Shown: positions 10,091 to 19,275, numbered from the stretch's first letter. The stretch: DNA of 64,000 nucleotides from Oleomonas cavernae (GCF_003590945.1 NZ_QYUK01000008.1:1-64000), one strand, 5' to 3'. The notes: generated from the letters alone by a model not told the origin. Translations and numbers: made by a program.

Positions 10091-10882
10091 CTAGTTGGCC
10101 CCGGCGAAGATGCGCACGAAATTGGGCTGGCCGGTGGCCGCGGTCAGGCCGCCGTCGACGATCAGGTTGGCACCGGTGATGTAGCTCGCATCGTCGGAGG
10201 CCAGGAACAGGATCGCCGCCGCCTGCTCCTCCGGCATCGAGGGCCGGCCCAGCGGGATGAGCTGGCGGTAAGCCTCGCCGATGCGGTCGTCGGCCTGCAA
10301 GGGCGCGGTCAGCGGCGTGACGACATAGCCGGGCGAGATGCTGTTGGCGCGCACGCCCTCGCCCGCATGGTCGATGGCGATGGCGCGCGTCAGGTTGATC
10401 ACCGCCGCCTTGGCGGCGTTGTAGGCGGCAAAGCCGTAGTCGGCCGCGGTCCCCGAAATCGACGCGGTGCTGACGATGGCGCCGCGCACCTGCGCCAGGT
10501 GCGGCAGGGCGGCACGGCAGGCGAAGAACACGGCATCGAGATCGACCGCCATCACCCGGCGCCATTCCTCGGTCGAGAGCATGTCGACCCGGCCGAACGA
10601 GCCGATGCCGGCGTTGTTGACCAGCACGTCGAGCCGGCCGAATTTCTCGACCGTCGAGGTGATCGCCTGGCCCACCTGCAATTCATTGCCGACATCGACC
10701 GCCAGCCCCACCGCCTTGCCGCCCGCCTCGCGGATCGCCGCCGCGGTTGCCGCCGCCGCCTCTGCGTTGAGATCGGCGACGACCACGCTGGCGCCTTCCC
10801 TGGCAAACCGGCGGGCCGCCGCGGCACCGATGCCGGAGGCCGCCCCGGTGATCAGGACGACCTTGTCTTCAAAGCGTGACAT
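10091..10882 (-). CDS. SDR-family NAD(P)-dependent oxidoreductase
   Basis: Classical short-chain dehydrogenase of 263 aa. The nucleotide motif TGAASGIG is near residue 12, NNAG at about 89-92, the catalytic Ser at about 141, and Tyr154/Lys158 in YNAAK. The C-terminal ITGANLIVDGG is typical of the family. It probably oxidises a hydroxyl or reduces a ketone on an intermediate of the neighbouring catabolic route, between the TetR gene upstream and the acyl-CoA dehydrogenase downstream. The exact substrate cannot be read from the sequence. Confidence 0.9.
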   Translation of the reverse strand: MSRFEDKVVLITGAASGIGAAAARRFAREGASVVVADLNAEAAAATAAAIREAGGKAVGLAVDVGNELQVGQAITSTVEKFGRLDVLVNNAGIGSFGRVDMLSTEEWRRVMAVDLDAVFFACRAALPHLAQVRGAIVSTASISGTAADYGFAAYNAAKAAVINLTRAIAIDHAGEGVRANSISPGYVVTPLTAPLQADDRIGEAYRQLIPLGRPSMPEEQAAAILFLASDDASYITGANLIVDGGLTAATGQPNFVRIFAGAN

Positions 10883-10962
10883 GTCACTTCACCTTCTGAT
10901 GGGGAATTGGATTGGCGTAACGTTTTGCGTCCTTCCCCGCGACCGAAGCTGAAGCATGGGCA

Positions 10963-11622
10963 TCAGGGGATGAGCGTTCGCCTGATGGTTTCCACCAGGG
11001 CCGTCCGCCCCTCGTCCAGGTCGAAGGCATTCCGGTCCACCAGCCACAGCAGGGTAAGGCCGCTCAGGGCGCTTTGAATCATCGCCGCCGCCGTGGCGGG
11101 GCTGAGGTTCGCGCGCATGGCGCCGCTGTCCTGCGCGAGGCTGAGATGCGTTTCCAGCCGGGCGCGGAAGCGGACATTGGCCTCGACGAAGAATTCCCGC
11201 ACCTCGGGGATCACGCCCACCGACTCCGACATCAGCACATAGTAGGCCTGGACCGAGACGACCCGTTCGGGCGCCGCCTTCAACTCGGCCTCGGAGAAGA
11301 TGCGGACATAGACATCGACGATGCGCAGGATGGCCTCCAGGCCGCTGATCCCGCCGGCCAGTTGGCCGTCCAGGACATCGTCCAGTTCCTGGTGCAGCAC
11401 GGTGACCAGGGCGCGCACCAGCCCTTCCTTGGAGCCGAACTTCTGGGTGACCAGGCCGCGGCTGTAGCCGGCGCGCTGGCCGATCTGTTCCAGGGTGGTG
11501 GCGCCGTAGCCCCTGCGGGCGATCAGTTCCGCCGCAGCCTGCAGCAGCAGGCGGTCGGACTGAGCTCTTCGGTCGCTCTGCGAGCGGCGGGGACGGCGGG
11601 CGGAAGGGGCGCGGATCGGCAT
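10963..11622 (-). CDS. TetR-family transcriptional regulator
   Basis: 219 aa. The N-terminal helix-turn-helix (about residues 25-70) has the TetR pattern AAAELIARRGYGATTLEQIG and SRGLVTQKFGSKEGLVRAL, after a basic arginine-rich leader. The C-terminal ligand domain is unique to the protein. It diverges from the TPP-enzyme operon and leads the SDR and acyl-CoA dehydrogenase genes, so it is the likely repressor of one or both units. The likely effector is an acyl-CoA or the pathway substrate, by analogy with other TetR regulators of beta-oxidation genes. Confidence 0.85.
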   Translation of the reverse strand: MPIRAPSARRPRRSQSDRRAQSDRLLLQAAAELIARRGYGATTLEQIGQRAGYSRGLVTQKFGSKEGLVRALVTVLHQELDDVLDGQLAGGISGLEAILRIVDVYVRIFSEAELKAAPERVVSVQAYYVLMSESVGVIPEVREFFVEANVRFRARLETHLSLAQDSGAMRANLSPATAAAMIQSALSGLTLLWLVDRNAFDLDEGRTALVETIRRTLIP

Positions 11623-11639
11623 GGCTCGACCTTACATAT

Positions 11640-11657
11640 TTGTTGACGCGTTAGCAA
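11640..11657. promoter_or_regulatory. Candidate TetR operator in the divergent 95-bp region
   Basis: An imperfect palindrome centred on ACGCGT (11646-11651), GTTGACGCGTTAGC, sits between the tetR start and the TPP-enzyme gene. Ten of fourteen positions are symmetrical. Position is the main argument; symmetry is only moderate. Confidence 0.3.
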
Positions 11658-11717
11658 TATGCGTGCTTCGTTGCCGGCAACGGCGCCGCCAAGGCGCCAG
11701 ATCCGGGAGACGACAGG

Positions 11718-13469
11718 ATGAGCAACCTCAAGACCGGGGGCGAACTGCTGGCCCGCACCCTGAAGGCCGCGGGCGTGAGCAAGATCTTCGCCCTGCACGG
11801 CGGGCATCTGGAAGCCTTTTATCGCGGCTGCATCGATCACGACCTGGAACTGGTCGACTTCCGTCACGAGGCCGCCGCCGGCCATGCCGCCGACGCCTAT
11901 GCAAGGGTGACGGGCAAGCTGGGCGTGTGCGTGATCACGGCAGGCCCCGGCTTTGCCAATGCCATGTCGGCCATCGTCAACGCCAACCTCGACGCCTCGC
12001 CCACCTTGTTCATCATCGGCGCGCCACCCCTGCGCGAGGCCGAGACGAACCCGCTGCAAGGCGGCTTCGACCAGATCGCCATGGCGACGCCGGCGACCAA
12101 GTGGGCCCACCGCATCACCAACACCGAACGCATCCCCGACCTGACTGCCATGGCCATCCGCAAGGCGACCACCGGCCGGCCGGGCGCCGTGGTGCTGGAA
12201 CTGCCGATCGACGTGCTGCACATGAGCGTCGAGGATGCCGACGCGACCCCGCCCAACGGCCTGCACGTCCGCCCCCGCCCCGCGCCGTCGCGGGCCGAAA
12301 CGCAGGCCTGCCTGACCCTGCTCGCCGGCGCCGAGCGTCCGGTGATCATCGTCGGCGGGGGTGCCCGCTTCGCCGATTGCGGTGAGGCCCTGGCCCTGTT
12401 TGCCGAACGCAGCGGCATCCCGGTCTGTGCCAACAGCCGCGGCACGGGCCTGCTGCCCGCCGGCCACCCGCTGGACGCGGGCGATCCGGGCAACCTTGCC
12501 ATCCTGCCGCTGATGGGCCGGCCGGCGCCCGATGTCGTGCTGCTGCTGGGCGCCCGGATGGGCCTTTACCTGGCCGGGCGAAGCGGCCAGGTCGTGCCCC
12601 ATGAGGCCAAGGTGATCCAGGTCTACGGCGATGCCGGCGAGATCGGCCGCATTCGCGACATCGACGTGGCGGTGGCCGCCGACTGCGGCTCGTTCCTGGA
12701 TGCCCTGCTGGAACACAGCCGGGGCACCTTCTGGTCGCAAACCGACGCCTGGGCGCAGGAGGTTACGAGCCTGAAGAGCTTCGGCGCCGCCATGTATCCC
12801 GAACAGGAGGGGCCGGGCGGCATCCATCCCTATCACGCCGCCGCGGCGGTGGTGGCGGCAGCAGGCAAGGATGCCATCTTCGCGCTCGACGGCGGTGAGG
12901 TGCCGAGCTGGGTCGCCGGCCATGTCCAGGCCACAGCACCGGGCCAGGTACTGACCCATGGCTATCTGGGCTGCCTCGGCATCGGGCCGGGCTTTGCCAT
13001 CGGCGCCCAGGTGGCAGCACCCCAGGCCCGGGTGATCCACGTCACCGGCGACGGCGCCATGGGCTTCCACATCCAGGAGTTCGACACCATGATGCGCTGG
13101 GGCTTCCCCGTCGTCACCGTGGTGCTGAACAACCGGGTCTGGGGCATGTCGATCCATGGCCAGCAGATCATGTTCGGCGCCAACTATTCCCTGATCACCA
13201 GGCTGGGCTCGACCAGCTATGCCGCCATCGCCCGGGGCTTTGGCTGCCACGGCGAAACGGTCACCCGCCATGAAGACATCGCGCCGGCCATGGCGCGGGC
13301 CTTCGCCACCGGCAAGGCGGCCTGCGTCGAGATCATGACCGACCCGGATGTGGTTCACCCCTTGACCGTCAACATGCTGGGTGCGACGACAGCGGGGCGG
13401 CCGGAAATAATGATCCCGTATTACGAAAACATACCCGTTCGGGCCGCGGTGGGGAGCGAGACACCATGA
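11718..13469 (+). CDS. Thiamine pyrophosphate-dependent enzyme (acetolactate synthase / lyase family)
   Basis: 583-aa ThDP enzyme with the three-domain fold of acetolactate synthase and benzaldehyde lyase. The catalytic Glu51 lies in FRHEAAAGHAADAYARVTG. The middle domain has VIIVGGGARFAD. The diphosphate/Mg motif begins at about residue 444 (TGDGAMGFH) and ends at VVLNNRVWGM. It makes or breaks a carbon-carbon bond next to a carbonyl. The long identity to acetolactate synthase is only structural: no regulatory subunit gene is beside it, and its partners are a zinc dehydrogenase (ATGA overlap) and an SRPBCC protein, so it looks catabolic. Confidence 0.8.
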   Translation: MSNLKTGGELLARTLKAAGVSKIFALHGGHLEAFYRGCIDHDLELVDFRHEAAAGHAADAYARVTGKLGVCVITAGPGFANAMSAIVNANLDASPTLFIIGAPPLREAETNPLQGGFDQIAMATPATKWAHRITNTERIPDLTAMAIRKATTGRPGAVVLELPIDVLHMSVEDADATPPNGLHVRPRPAPSRAETQACLTLLAGAERPVIIVGGGARFADCGEALALFAERSGIPVCANSRGTGLLPAGHPLDAGDPGNLAILPLMGRPAPDVVLLLGARMGLYLAGRSGQVVPHEAKVIQVYGDAGEIGRIRDIDVAVAADCGSFLDALLEHSRGTFWSQTDAWAQEVTSLKSFGAAMYPEQEGPGGIHPYHAAAAVVAAAGKDAIFALDGGEVPSWVAGHVQATAPGQVLTHGYLGCLGIGPGFAIGAQVAAPQARVIHVTGDGAMGFHIQEFDTMMRWGFPVVTVVLNNRVWGMSIHGQQIMFGANYSLITRLGSTSYAAIARGFGCHGETVTRHEDIAPAMARAFATGKAACVEIMTDPDVVHPLTVNMLGATTAGRPEIMIPYYENIPVRAAVGSETP

Positions 13470-14539
13470 AAGCCGTCGTGCGGCGCGGACAGCGCCTGAT
13501 CTGTGACGAAATCCCCGACCTGACGCCGGGGGCCGGCCAGGTCCTGGTCAAGACCCTGGCCTGCGGCATCTGCGGCTCGGACCTTCATGCCCTGCACCAT
13601 GCCGACAAGATGGCCGAGCTGGGCCGCCGCTCGGGTGCCGGCGATTTCATGGACCCCAGCCGCGACATCGTCTTCGGCCATGAATTCTGCGCCGAAATCC
13701 TGGACCACGGCCCCGGCAACGCCGGCACCTTGAAGGCCGGCACGCGGATCGTTTCCGTGCCCATGACTTTCGGCGCCACGGGCCTGGAACTGATCGGCTA
13801 TTCCAACACCCTGCCCGGCGGCTTTGCCCAGCAGATGCTGCTGACCGAGGCGATGCTGCTGGAAGTGCCCAACGGCCTGCCCAGCACCCATGCCGCCCTG
13901 ACCGAGCCGCTGGCCGTCGGCCTCCATGCCGTCAACCAGGCAGCACTTGACGATGCCGGCTGCGCCGTGGTCATCGGCTGCGGGCCGGTGGGCCTGGCCA
14001 TCATCGCCTGCCTGAAGGCGCGCGGCTTCGGCCCCGTCATCGCCGCGGATTATTCGCCCATCCGCCGCGCGGTGGCCGAGAAGCTGGGGGCCGACAAGGT
14101 GGTGAACCCGGCCGAGGAGACCCCTTACGGCCGCTGGTCCGATTTCGGCATTCCCACCAGCCTGGCCGAACATGGCATGGCCCAGATGATGGGCCAGGTG
14201 CCGAAACGCGCGGTGATCTTCGAATGCGTCGGCGTGCCCGGCCTGCTGCAGCAGGTGATGGAGGGCGCGGCCCCGCTGTCCCAGATCGTGGTGGTGGGGG
14301 TGTGCATGGAAAGCGACAAGATCGAGCCGGCGCTGGCCATCAACAAGCAACTGGACCTGCGCTTCGTGCTGGGCTATTCGCCGATCGAATTCGCCCAGTC
14401 CCTGTCCCTGCTGGCGCAGGGCACGGTCGATGCCACGCCCTTCGTCACCGGCACGGTCGACCTGGCCGGCACGCCCGGCGCCTTCGAAACCCTTGCCAAG
14501 CCAGAAGCGCACATCAAGATCATCGTCCAACCCAATTGA
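13466..14539 (+). CDS. Zinc-binding dehydrogenase (MDR family) without structural-zinc loop
   Basis: 357 aa. Catalytic-zinc ligands are at Cys33 ([10 protein letters not shown]) and His72-Glu73 (FGHEF). The Rossmann motif is VVIGCGPVGLAII. The lobe that normally holds four cysteines for structural zinc reads VPMTFGATGLELIGYS and has none, so this is a variant like those handling thiol- or CoA-linked or bulky alcohols. Its ATG overlaps the TGA of the TPP enzyme, which suggests it oxidises or reduces that enzyme's product. Confidence 0.85.
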   Translation: MKAVVRRGQRLICDEIPDLTPGAGQVLVKTLACGICGSDLHALHHADKMAELGRRSGAGDFMDPSRDIVFGHEFCAEILDHGPGNAGTLKAGTRIVSVPMTFGATGLELIGYSNTLPGGFAQQMLLTEAMLLEVPNGLPSTHAALTEPLAVGLHAVNQAALDDAGCAVVIGCGPVGLAIIACLKARGFGPVIAADYSPIRRAVAEKLGADKVVNPAEETPYGRWSDFGIPTSLAEHGMAQMMGQVPKRAVIFECVGVPGLLQQVMEGAAPLSQIVVVGVCMESDKIEPALAINKQLDLRFVLGYSPIEFAQSLSLLAQGTVDATPFVTGTVDLAGTPGAFETLAKPEAHIKIIVQPN

Positions 14540-14549
14540 AGGACCCGAC

Positions 14550-14966
14550 ATGGCCCATCAGATCGACATCACGAAAGACTTCGCCATGCCGGTCGAACGG
14601 CTGTTCGCCTATCTGGCGGAGCACGAGAACCTGTCCACGGTTTTCGCGCCCGCCAAGATCACCCGCCTGCGCGACGGCGACACCAGCCGCAACGGCACGG
14701 GCTCGGTCCGCCGGGTGCAGATGCCGGGCGCCGGCCCCCTGGAGGAAACCGTCACCGCCTATCAGGAAAACGCCCTGATCGAATACAAGATCACCAAGGG
14801 CGGGCCCTTGCGGAACCACCACGGCATCATGCGCTTCAGCAGCACCGGGACGGGCTCGAAGCTGCACTACACCATCGACTTCGAGGGCAAGTTCCCCCTG
14901 GTCGCCACCATCGTGCGCCTGATCCTGACCCGCGGCATCACCAAGGGCCTGGCCGCCATTCGGTGA
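14550..14966 (+). CDS. SRPBCC-family protein (START/Bet v1-like)
   Basis: 138-aa single-domain protein with the polyketide cyclase/dehydrase pattern. ITKDFAMPVERLFAYLAE opens the helix-grip fold and GTGSVRRVQMPG and EYKITKGGPLRNH form strands. It binds a hydrophobic ligand; enzymatic activity is not assured. AAGGACC lies six bases before the ATG. It is third in the operon after the TPP enzyme and zinc dehydrogenase (10-base gap), so it likely handles the same hydrophobic substrate. Confidence 0.75.
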   Translation: MAHQIDITKDFAMPVERLFAYLAEHENLSTVFAPAKITRLRDGDTSRNGTGSVRRVQMPGAGPLEETVTAYQENALIEYKITKGGPLRNHHGIMRFSSTGTGSKLHYTIDFEGKFPLVATIVRLILTRGITKGLAAIR

Positions 14967-14980
14967 TTGCACAAGCGGGG

Positions 14981-15093
14981 TGCGTCCTTCGAGACGGCCC
15001 TTCGGGCCTCCTCAGGATGAGGAAAATCTCTTTGGCAAAAAGACTTTCCTCATCCTGAGGAGCCAGGCGAAGCATGGCGTCTCGAAGGACGCA
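14981..15093. repeat. Extragenic palindromic repeat, family D
   Basis: A long inverted repeat: TGCGTCCTTCGAGACG facing CGTCTCGAAGGACGCA, with a nested CCTCAGGATGAGGA facing TCCTCATCCTGAGG around a central AT loop. It fills the gap between the converging SRPBCC and dienoyl-CoA reductase-like genes and could act as a two-way terminator. Only one copy is in the window; this kind of element is familiar in alphaproteobacterial genomes. Confidence 0.85.
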
Positions 15094-15109
15094 TAACGTC
15101 TCACCAAGA

Positions 15110-16009
15110 TCAAGCCGTGCGCTTCGACCGGTCGGCCGCATTGGTGGCCGCGATGGCTTCCCGGGCTTTGCGCCAGTCGTCGTCGCCCCACTGGCGCAAG
15201 GCATTGAAGTTGGCGCCGCTGGCCAGATAGGCGCCGCCGTCGATGGCAATGGTCTGGCCATTCACATACTCGGACCCCGGCGCCAGCAGATAGACAGCCA
15301 GATTGGCCAGTTCCGGCATCATGCCCACCCGGCCCATGGGGTTGCCCTTCATGTCCGAGAAGGACTCGCCGCCCGCGGTGGGGTTCAGGCGCTTGGACAT
15401 GCCCTCGGTCGGGAAGGGCCCGGGCGCGATCGCGTTGAAGCGGATGCCCTTGTCGCCCCATTCGACGGCCAGGGACTGGGTCATGGCGTTGACGCCCGCC
15501 TTGGACATGGCCGAGGGTACGGTGAAGGGCGAGCCGTTCCACACCCAGGTCGCCACGATCGAGACCACCGAGGCCGTGGTGCCTTCGGCGATCCAGCGCT
15601 TGCCGCATTCGAGCGTGGTGAGGAACGAGCCGCGAAACACGATGTTGGAGATCGCGTCGAAACCGCGCGGCGAGAGGTCCTGCGTCCGGCTGATGAAATT
15701 GCCGGCGGCATTGTTGACGAGGCCGGTCAAGGGGCCGCCGTCGGCCCATATGTGCTCGACCATCTCGGCAATCGCTTCATGCGAGCGGATGTCGCACGGG
15801 ATGCCCACGACCTTGCCGCCATGGGCCGCCATCAGTTCCGCCGCCGTCTCGTCCAGCAGGCCGCCGCGCCGGCCGCAGATATAGACCTCCGCCCCCAGGA
15901 TCAGGCAGGCCTCGGCCATCACCTTGCCCAGGCCCGAACCGCCGCCGGTGATCAGGATGCGCTGGCCCTTGAGCAGGCCCGGTTTGTAGAGCAGGTCATC
16001 CGGCGTCAT
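15110..16009 (-). CDS. SDR oxidoreductase, 2,4-dienoyl-CoA reductase-like
   Basis: 299 aa. TGGGSGLG (about 21-28), GRRGG and the family-specific NNAAGNF (about 99-105). Where classical SDRs have YxxxK this protein has SAMSK (Ser166, Lys170). That same loss of Tyr is known in 2,4-dienoyl-CoA reductases, which use other residues, so it supports this subfamily rather than inactivity. The start is set by GGGGGAGAG just upstream of the ATG at 16009. It follows an acyl-CoA synthetase after 24 bases: activate an acid, then reduce a dienoyl-CoA. Confidence 0.8.
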   Translation of the reverse strand: MTPDDLLYKPGLLKGQRILITGGGSGLGKVMAEACLILGAEVYICGRRGGLLDETAAELMAAHGGKVVGIPCDIRSHEAIAEMVEHIWADGGPLTGLVNNAAGNFISRTQDLSPRGFDAISNIVFRGSFLTTLECGKRWIAEGTTASVVSIVATWVWNGSPFTVPSAMSKAGVNAMTQSLAVEWGDKGIRFNAIAPGPFPTEGMSKRLNPTAGGESFSDMKGNPMGRVGMMPELANLAVYLLAPGSEYVNGQTIAIDGGAYLASGANFNALRQWGDDDWRKAREAIAATNAADRSKRTA

Positions 16010-16033
16010 GTTTCTCTCCCCCAACGATGCGAT

Positions 16034-17571
16034 CTATACGATCTTGCTGTCTTTCTTGCCCCAATAGGCGTCGCGGATCAGGCGCTTGTAAAGCTTGCCG
16101 GTGGGGTGGCGCGGCAATTCGGCCATGAAGTCGATCCGGCGCGGCGTCTTCACATGGGAGAGATTGGCCCGCACGAAGGCCATGAGTTCGTCGGCCAGCG
16201 GCTTGTCGGCGTCGCGCCAATCGGCCGGCTGGATCACGGCCACCACCTTCTCGCCCATTTCCTCGTCAGGCGCGCCCACCACCGCCGCGTCGGCGACCTT
16301 GGGATGGGTGATCAGCAGGTTCTCGATCTCCTGCGGGTAGATGTTCACGCCGCCCGAGATGATCATGAAGCTCTTGCGGTCGGTCAGGTACAGGAAGCCC
16401 TCCTCGTCGACCCAGCCGACATCGCCCAGCGCGGTCCAGCCGTGCTTGTTCCTGGCCTCCGCCGTCTTGGCCGGATCGTTGTGATACTCGAATGCCGGGC
16501 CGCCCTCGAAATAGATCGTGCCCTCGGTGCGCGGGCCGACCGGTTCGCCGTCCTCGTCGCAGATGCGCAGGGTGCCCAGCACGGCACGGCCGACCGAGCC
16601 CTTGTGGGCCAGCCAGTCGTGCGGGCCGATGGCGGTCAGGCCGTTGCCCTCGGTGCCGCCGTAATATTCATGGATGACCGGCCCCCACCAGGCCAGCATC
16701 TGCTCCTTGACCGGGACCGGACAGGGTGCCGCCGCATGGATCGCGACCTTCAGAGAGGAAATGTCGTATTTGGCGCGGATCGCGTCGGGCATCTTCAGCA
16801 TGCGCACGAAATGCGTCGGCACGAACTGGGCGCTGTCGATCTTGTATTTCTCGATCAGGGCCAGGGCGTGTTCGGGATCGAACTTCTCCATCACCACGAC
16901 CGTGCCGCCCAGCTTCTGCACCGTCATGCACCAGCGCAAGGGTGCCGCATGGTAGAGCGGCGCCGGCGACAGGTAGACCGTCCCGTCGGGCAGGCCGAAC
17001 ACCGCCTTGGCCAGCATCACCAGGGCGTGGGGGCCTCGATCGGCTGGCCCGACAAGGGCCCCTTCACCCCCTTGGGCCGCCCCGTGGTGCCCGAGGAATA
17101 GAGCATGTCGGCACCGGTGGTCTCGCCGGCGATCGGCGTGGTCGGCAGGCCTTCGACGGCCGCATCGTAACTCTCGTAGGCACCGCCGGTGTCGCCGATA
17201 ACCAGGATCCTGACGCCCGGCAGCCTGTCCTTCAGTTCATCGAGGACCGGCCGCAGGGAAGCGCCGGCGACCAGGACCTTGGCCCCGCAATCCTTGACGA
17301 TATACTCGACCTCGCTGGTGCTGAGCTTGGACGAGATGCAGGTGAGATAGAGGCCCGAGCGATTGGCCGCCCAGGCGACATCGAAATAGCGCGCCGTGTT
17401 CTCCATGAACACCGCGACGACGTCGCCCACCTCGAGCCCCAGCGAGCGGAACAGGTGCGCGCCCTGGTTCGACCGCGCATCCAGCTCGCGGTAGGTTACC
17501 ACCTCGCCCGACGCCGCCATGATGCAGGCGGCACGGTCTGGATGATTCTGGGCATGGATATAGGGGTGCAT
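16034..17571 (-). CDS. Acyl-CoA synthetase (AMP-binding), one frameshift
   Basis: AMP-forming acyl-CoA ligase of about 512 aa once one C in a run near 17030 is restored (PIEAP then HALVML). It activates a carboxylic acid to its CoA thioester through an acyl-adenylate. The P-loop is YSSGTTGRPKG, A5 is YYGGTEGNG, and the hinge region is DRKSFMIISGGVNIYP. The C-terminal catalytic Lys is in PTGKLYKR. It resembles FadD3-type ligases of ring or side-chain degradation, which is an inference. It lies between the P450 gene upstream and the dienoyl-CoA reductase-like gene downstream. Confidence 0.85.
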
Positions 17572-17605
17572 GCGCTGGGTTTCCTCTTAATTCCCACTCT
17601 TTATC

Positions 17606-17714
17606 CGTCATGGCCGGGCGAAGTCCCGGCCATCCACGTCGGCAAGCTGCCTAATCTGTCGACGGACTTGGCTCGTCCCGACGTGGATGACCGGGACAAG
17701 CCCGGTCATGACGA
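17606..17714. repeat. Extragenic palindromic repeat, family C copy 1
   Basis: About 108 bp with outer arms GTCATGGCCGGG and CCCGGTCATGAC, and inner CCATCCACGTC facing GACGTGGATG. The same element occurs inverted at 57692-57800. It lies between the P450 gene and the acyl-CoA synthetase gene it precedes. Confidence 0.9.
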
Positions 17715-17738
17715 AAAGACAGACAAATGGCTCGTTGC

Positions 17739-19019
17739 TCAGGCCAGTTCGAAGCGCAGCGGCAGTTTCTTGGGGCCGTTGACGAACCAGGACTGCGACA
17801 TGGTCGGCTCGCCGTCGAAGGCGACCGATTTCAGGCGCGGCAACAGTTCCTCGAACAGGATGCGCATTTCCATCTTGGCCAGGTGCTGGCCCAAGCACAG
17901 GTGCGCGCCGTAACCAAAGGCGATGTGCTTGTTGGGCTTGCGGTCGACCTGGAAGCTGTAGGGATTCTCGAACACCGCCTCGTCTCGGTTGCCCGAGGCG
18001 TAGCACAGCATCAGCCAGTCACCTTGTGCGATCTTGCGGCCCGCAAGTTCGGTGTCGGCGGCGGCCGAGCGCATGAAATGCTTCACTGGCGTGGTCCAGC
18101 GGATCGCCTCGTCGACGAAGGTGGGGATCAGCGACGGGTCGGCCTTCAGCTTGGCCCATTGATCGGGATTCTCGCACAAAGCCCACATGCCGCCGGCGGT
18201 CGACGACGAGGTGGTGTCGTGCCCGGCGGTCGCCACGATGATGTAATAGCTCATCGCCGCCTGGTCCGAGATCGGTTCGCCGTCGACCTGGGCATTGGCG
18301 ATGACGCTGGCCAGGTCGTCGCGCGGGTTGGCCCGGCGATCGGCGGAAATCGCCCCGAAATAGGCGCTGAAATCCTCGACCACGGCCATCATCGACAGCA
18401 CGAAGGCACCTGGATCGCTGAGCGCCGCGCGCGCCGTGTCGGGGTCCTGGGGCCCGAAGATTTCCTGCGTCAGCTTCAGCATGCGCGGCTCGTCCTGCTC
18501 CGGCACGCCGAGGATTTCCATGACCACGTGCAAGGGATAGCCGAGCGCGAAGTCGGCGACGAAATCGCAGCGCCCGCCCATGCCGGCCAACCGGTCGACC
18601 GCGGCCCGGGCGATGCCGCGGATCTTGTCTTCGAGCTTGCGCAAGCTGGCCGGCATGAACCAGCCCTGGGTCAGGGCGCGGTACTTGGGATGATCGGGCG
18701 CGTCCATGTGCACCAGGGTGCGCAGCAGTTGCGGGCTGCCGCCCATGATCTCGCGGACGCGGGCATCGCCGAACTGGTCGACCATGGTCGACGAGCGGTT
18801 GCCATAGGGGAACAACTCGTTCTGGCGCCCCACTTCCTGCAGGTCGGCGTGCCTGGTCACCACCCAGAAGGGATCGAAGCCTTCGATCTCGGCCACGCCC
18901 AGCGGGTTGTTGGCCCGCAGCCAGCGATAGGTGTCGTGCAGCCGATGGTCGGCATAGGCGGCGGGATCGACCAGCACCTTGCCAATGTCGACGGGAATCC
19001 GTGTGTCGGTTGTTGTCAT
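17739..19019 (-). CDS. Cytochrome P450
   Basis: Soluble bacterial class I P450 of 426 aa that inserts oxygen into a hydrophobic substrate. The I-helix oxygen-activation motif is AGHDTTSSS, the K-helix ExxR is EAIR, and the heme loop is FGYGAHLCLGQ with the Cys ligand at about 372. No membrane anchor is present. It resembles bacterial terpene- and steroid-hydroxylating P450s in length and motif style, but the substrate is inferred only from context. GGGAGAGG precedes the ATG. No ferredoxin or ferredoxin reductase gene is in the window, so its electron partners are encoded elsewhere. Confidence 0.92.
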   Translation of the reverse strand: MTTTDTRIPVDIGKVLVDPAAYADHRLHDTYRWLRANNPLGVAEIEGFDPFWVVTRHADLQEVGRQNELFPYGNRSSTMVDQFGDARVREIMGGSPQLLRTLVHMDAPDHPKYRALTQGWFMPASLRKLEDKIRGIARAAVDRLAGMGGRCDFVADFALGYPLHVVMEILGVPEQDEPRMLKLTQEIFGPQDPDTARAALSDPGAFVLSMMAVVEDFSAYFGAISADRRANPRDDLASVIANAQVDGEPISDQAAMSYYIIVATAGHDTTSSSTAGGMWALCENPDQWAKLKADPSLIPTFVDEAIRWTTPVKHFMRSAAADTELAGRKIAQGDWLMLCYASGNRDEAVFENPYSFQVDRKPNKHIAFGYGAHLCLGQHLAKMEMRILFEELLPRLKSVAFDGEPTMSQSWFVNGPKKLPLRFELA

Positions 19020-19219
19020 GTCCTGGCCTCTCCCTTGTGCCGTGCGGCTTGTTCGCAGCCGCTGCCGACATCGACCTTATTCGCTGTTTTACGAGACCGG
19101 CCCCGTCTTTGGTCTGGGGCGGCCGGATGATGCCGATGACAGGTTTACCGGCTGACCGGCGGTGCCTCGACCGCCTCCCAATGATCCGGTCACGGTGTTT
19201 GTTGTGTTCTCTAATGTGA

Positions 19220-19240
19220 TGTTTTAAATAGTAGCTTAAA
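19220..19240. promoter_or_regulatory. Candidate operator between P450 and alcohol dehydrogenase genes
   Basis: GTTTTAA (19220-19226) faces TTAAAC (19235-19240) across an 8-base spacer in an AT-rich island of a GC-rich region, about 36-56 bases before the dehydrogenase start. The symmetry is imperfect. Confidence 0.3.
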
Positions 19241-19275
19241 CAGGGCGACGCAAGCCTGTTGTGGGAGGAATGAAC

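Noticed and set aside
11718-13469. Calling the TPP enzyme acetolactate synthase (ilvB)
   Set aside because: No ilvH-type regulatory subunit or ilv gene nearby, and it is coupled to a zinc dehydrogenase.
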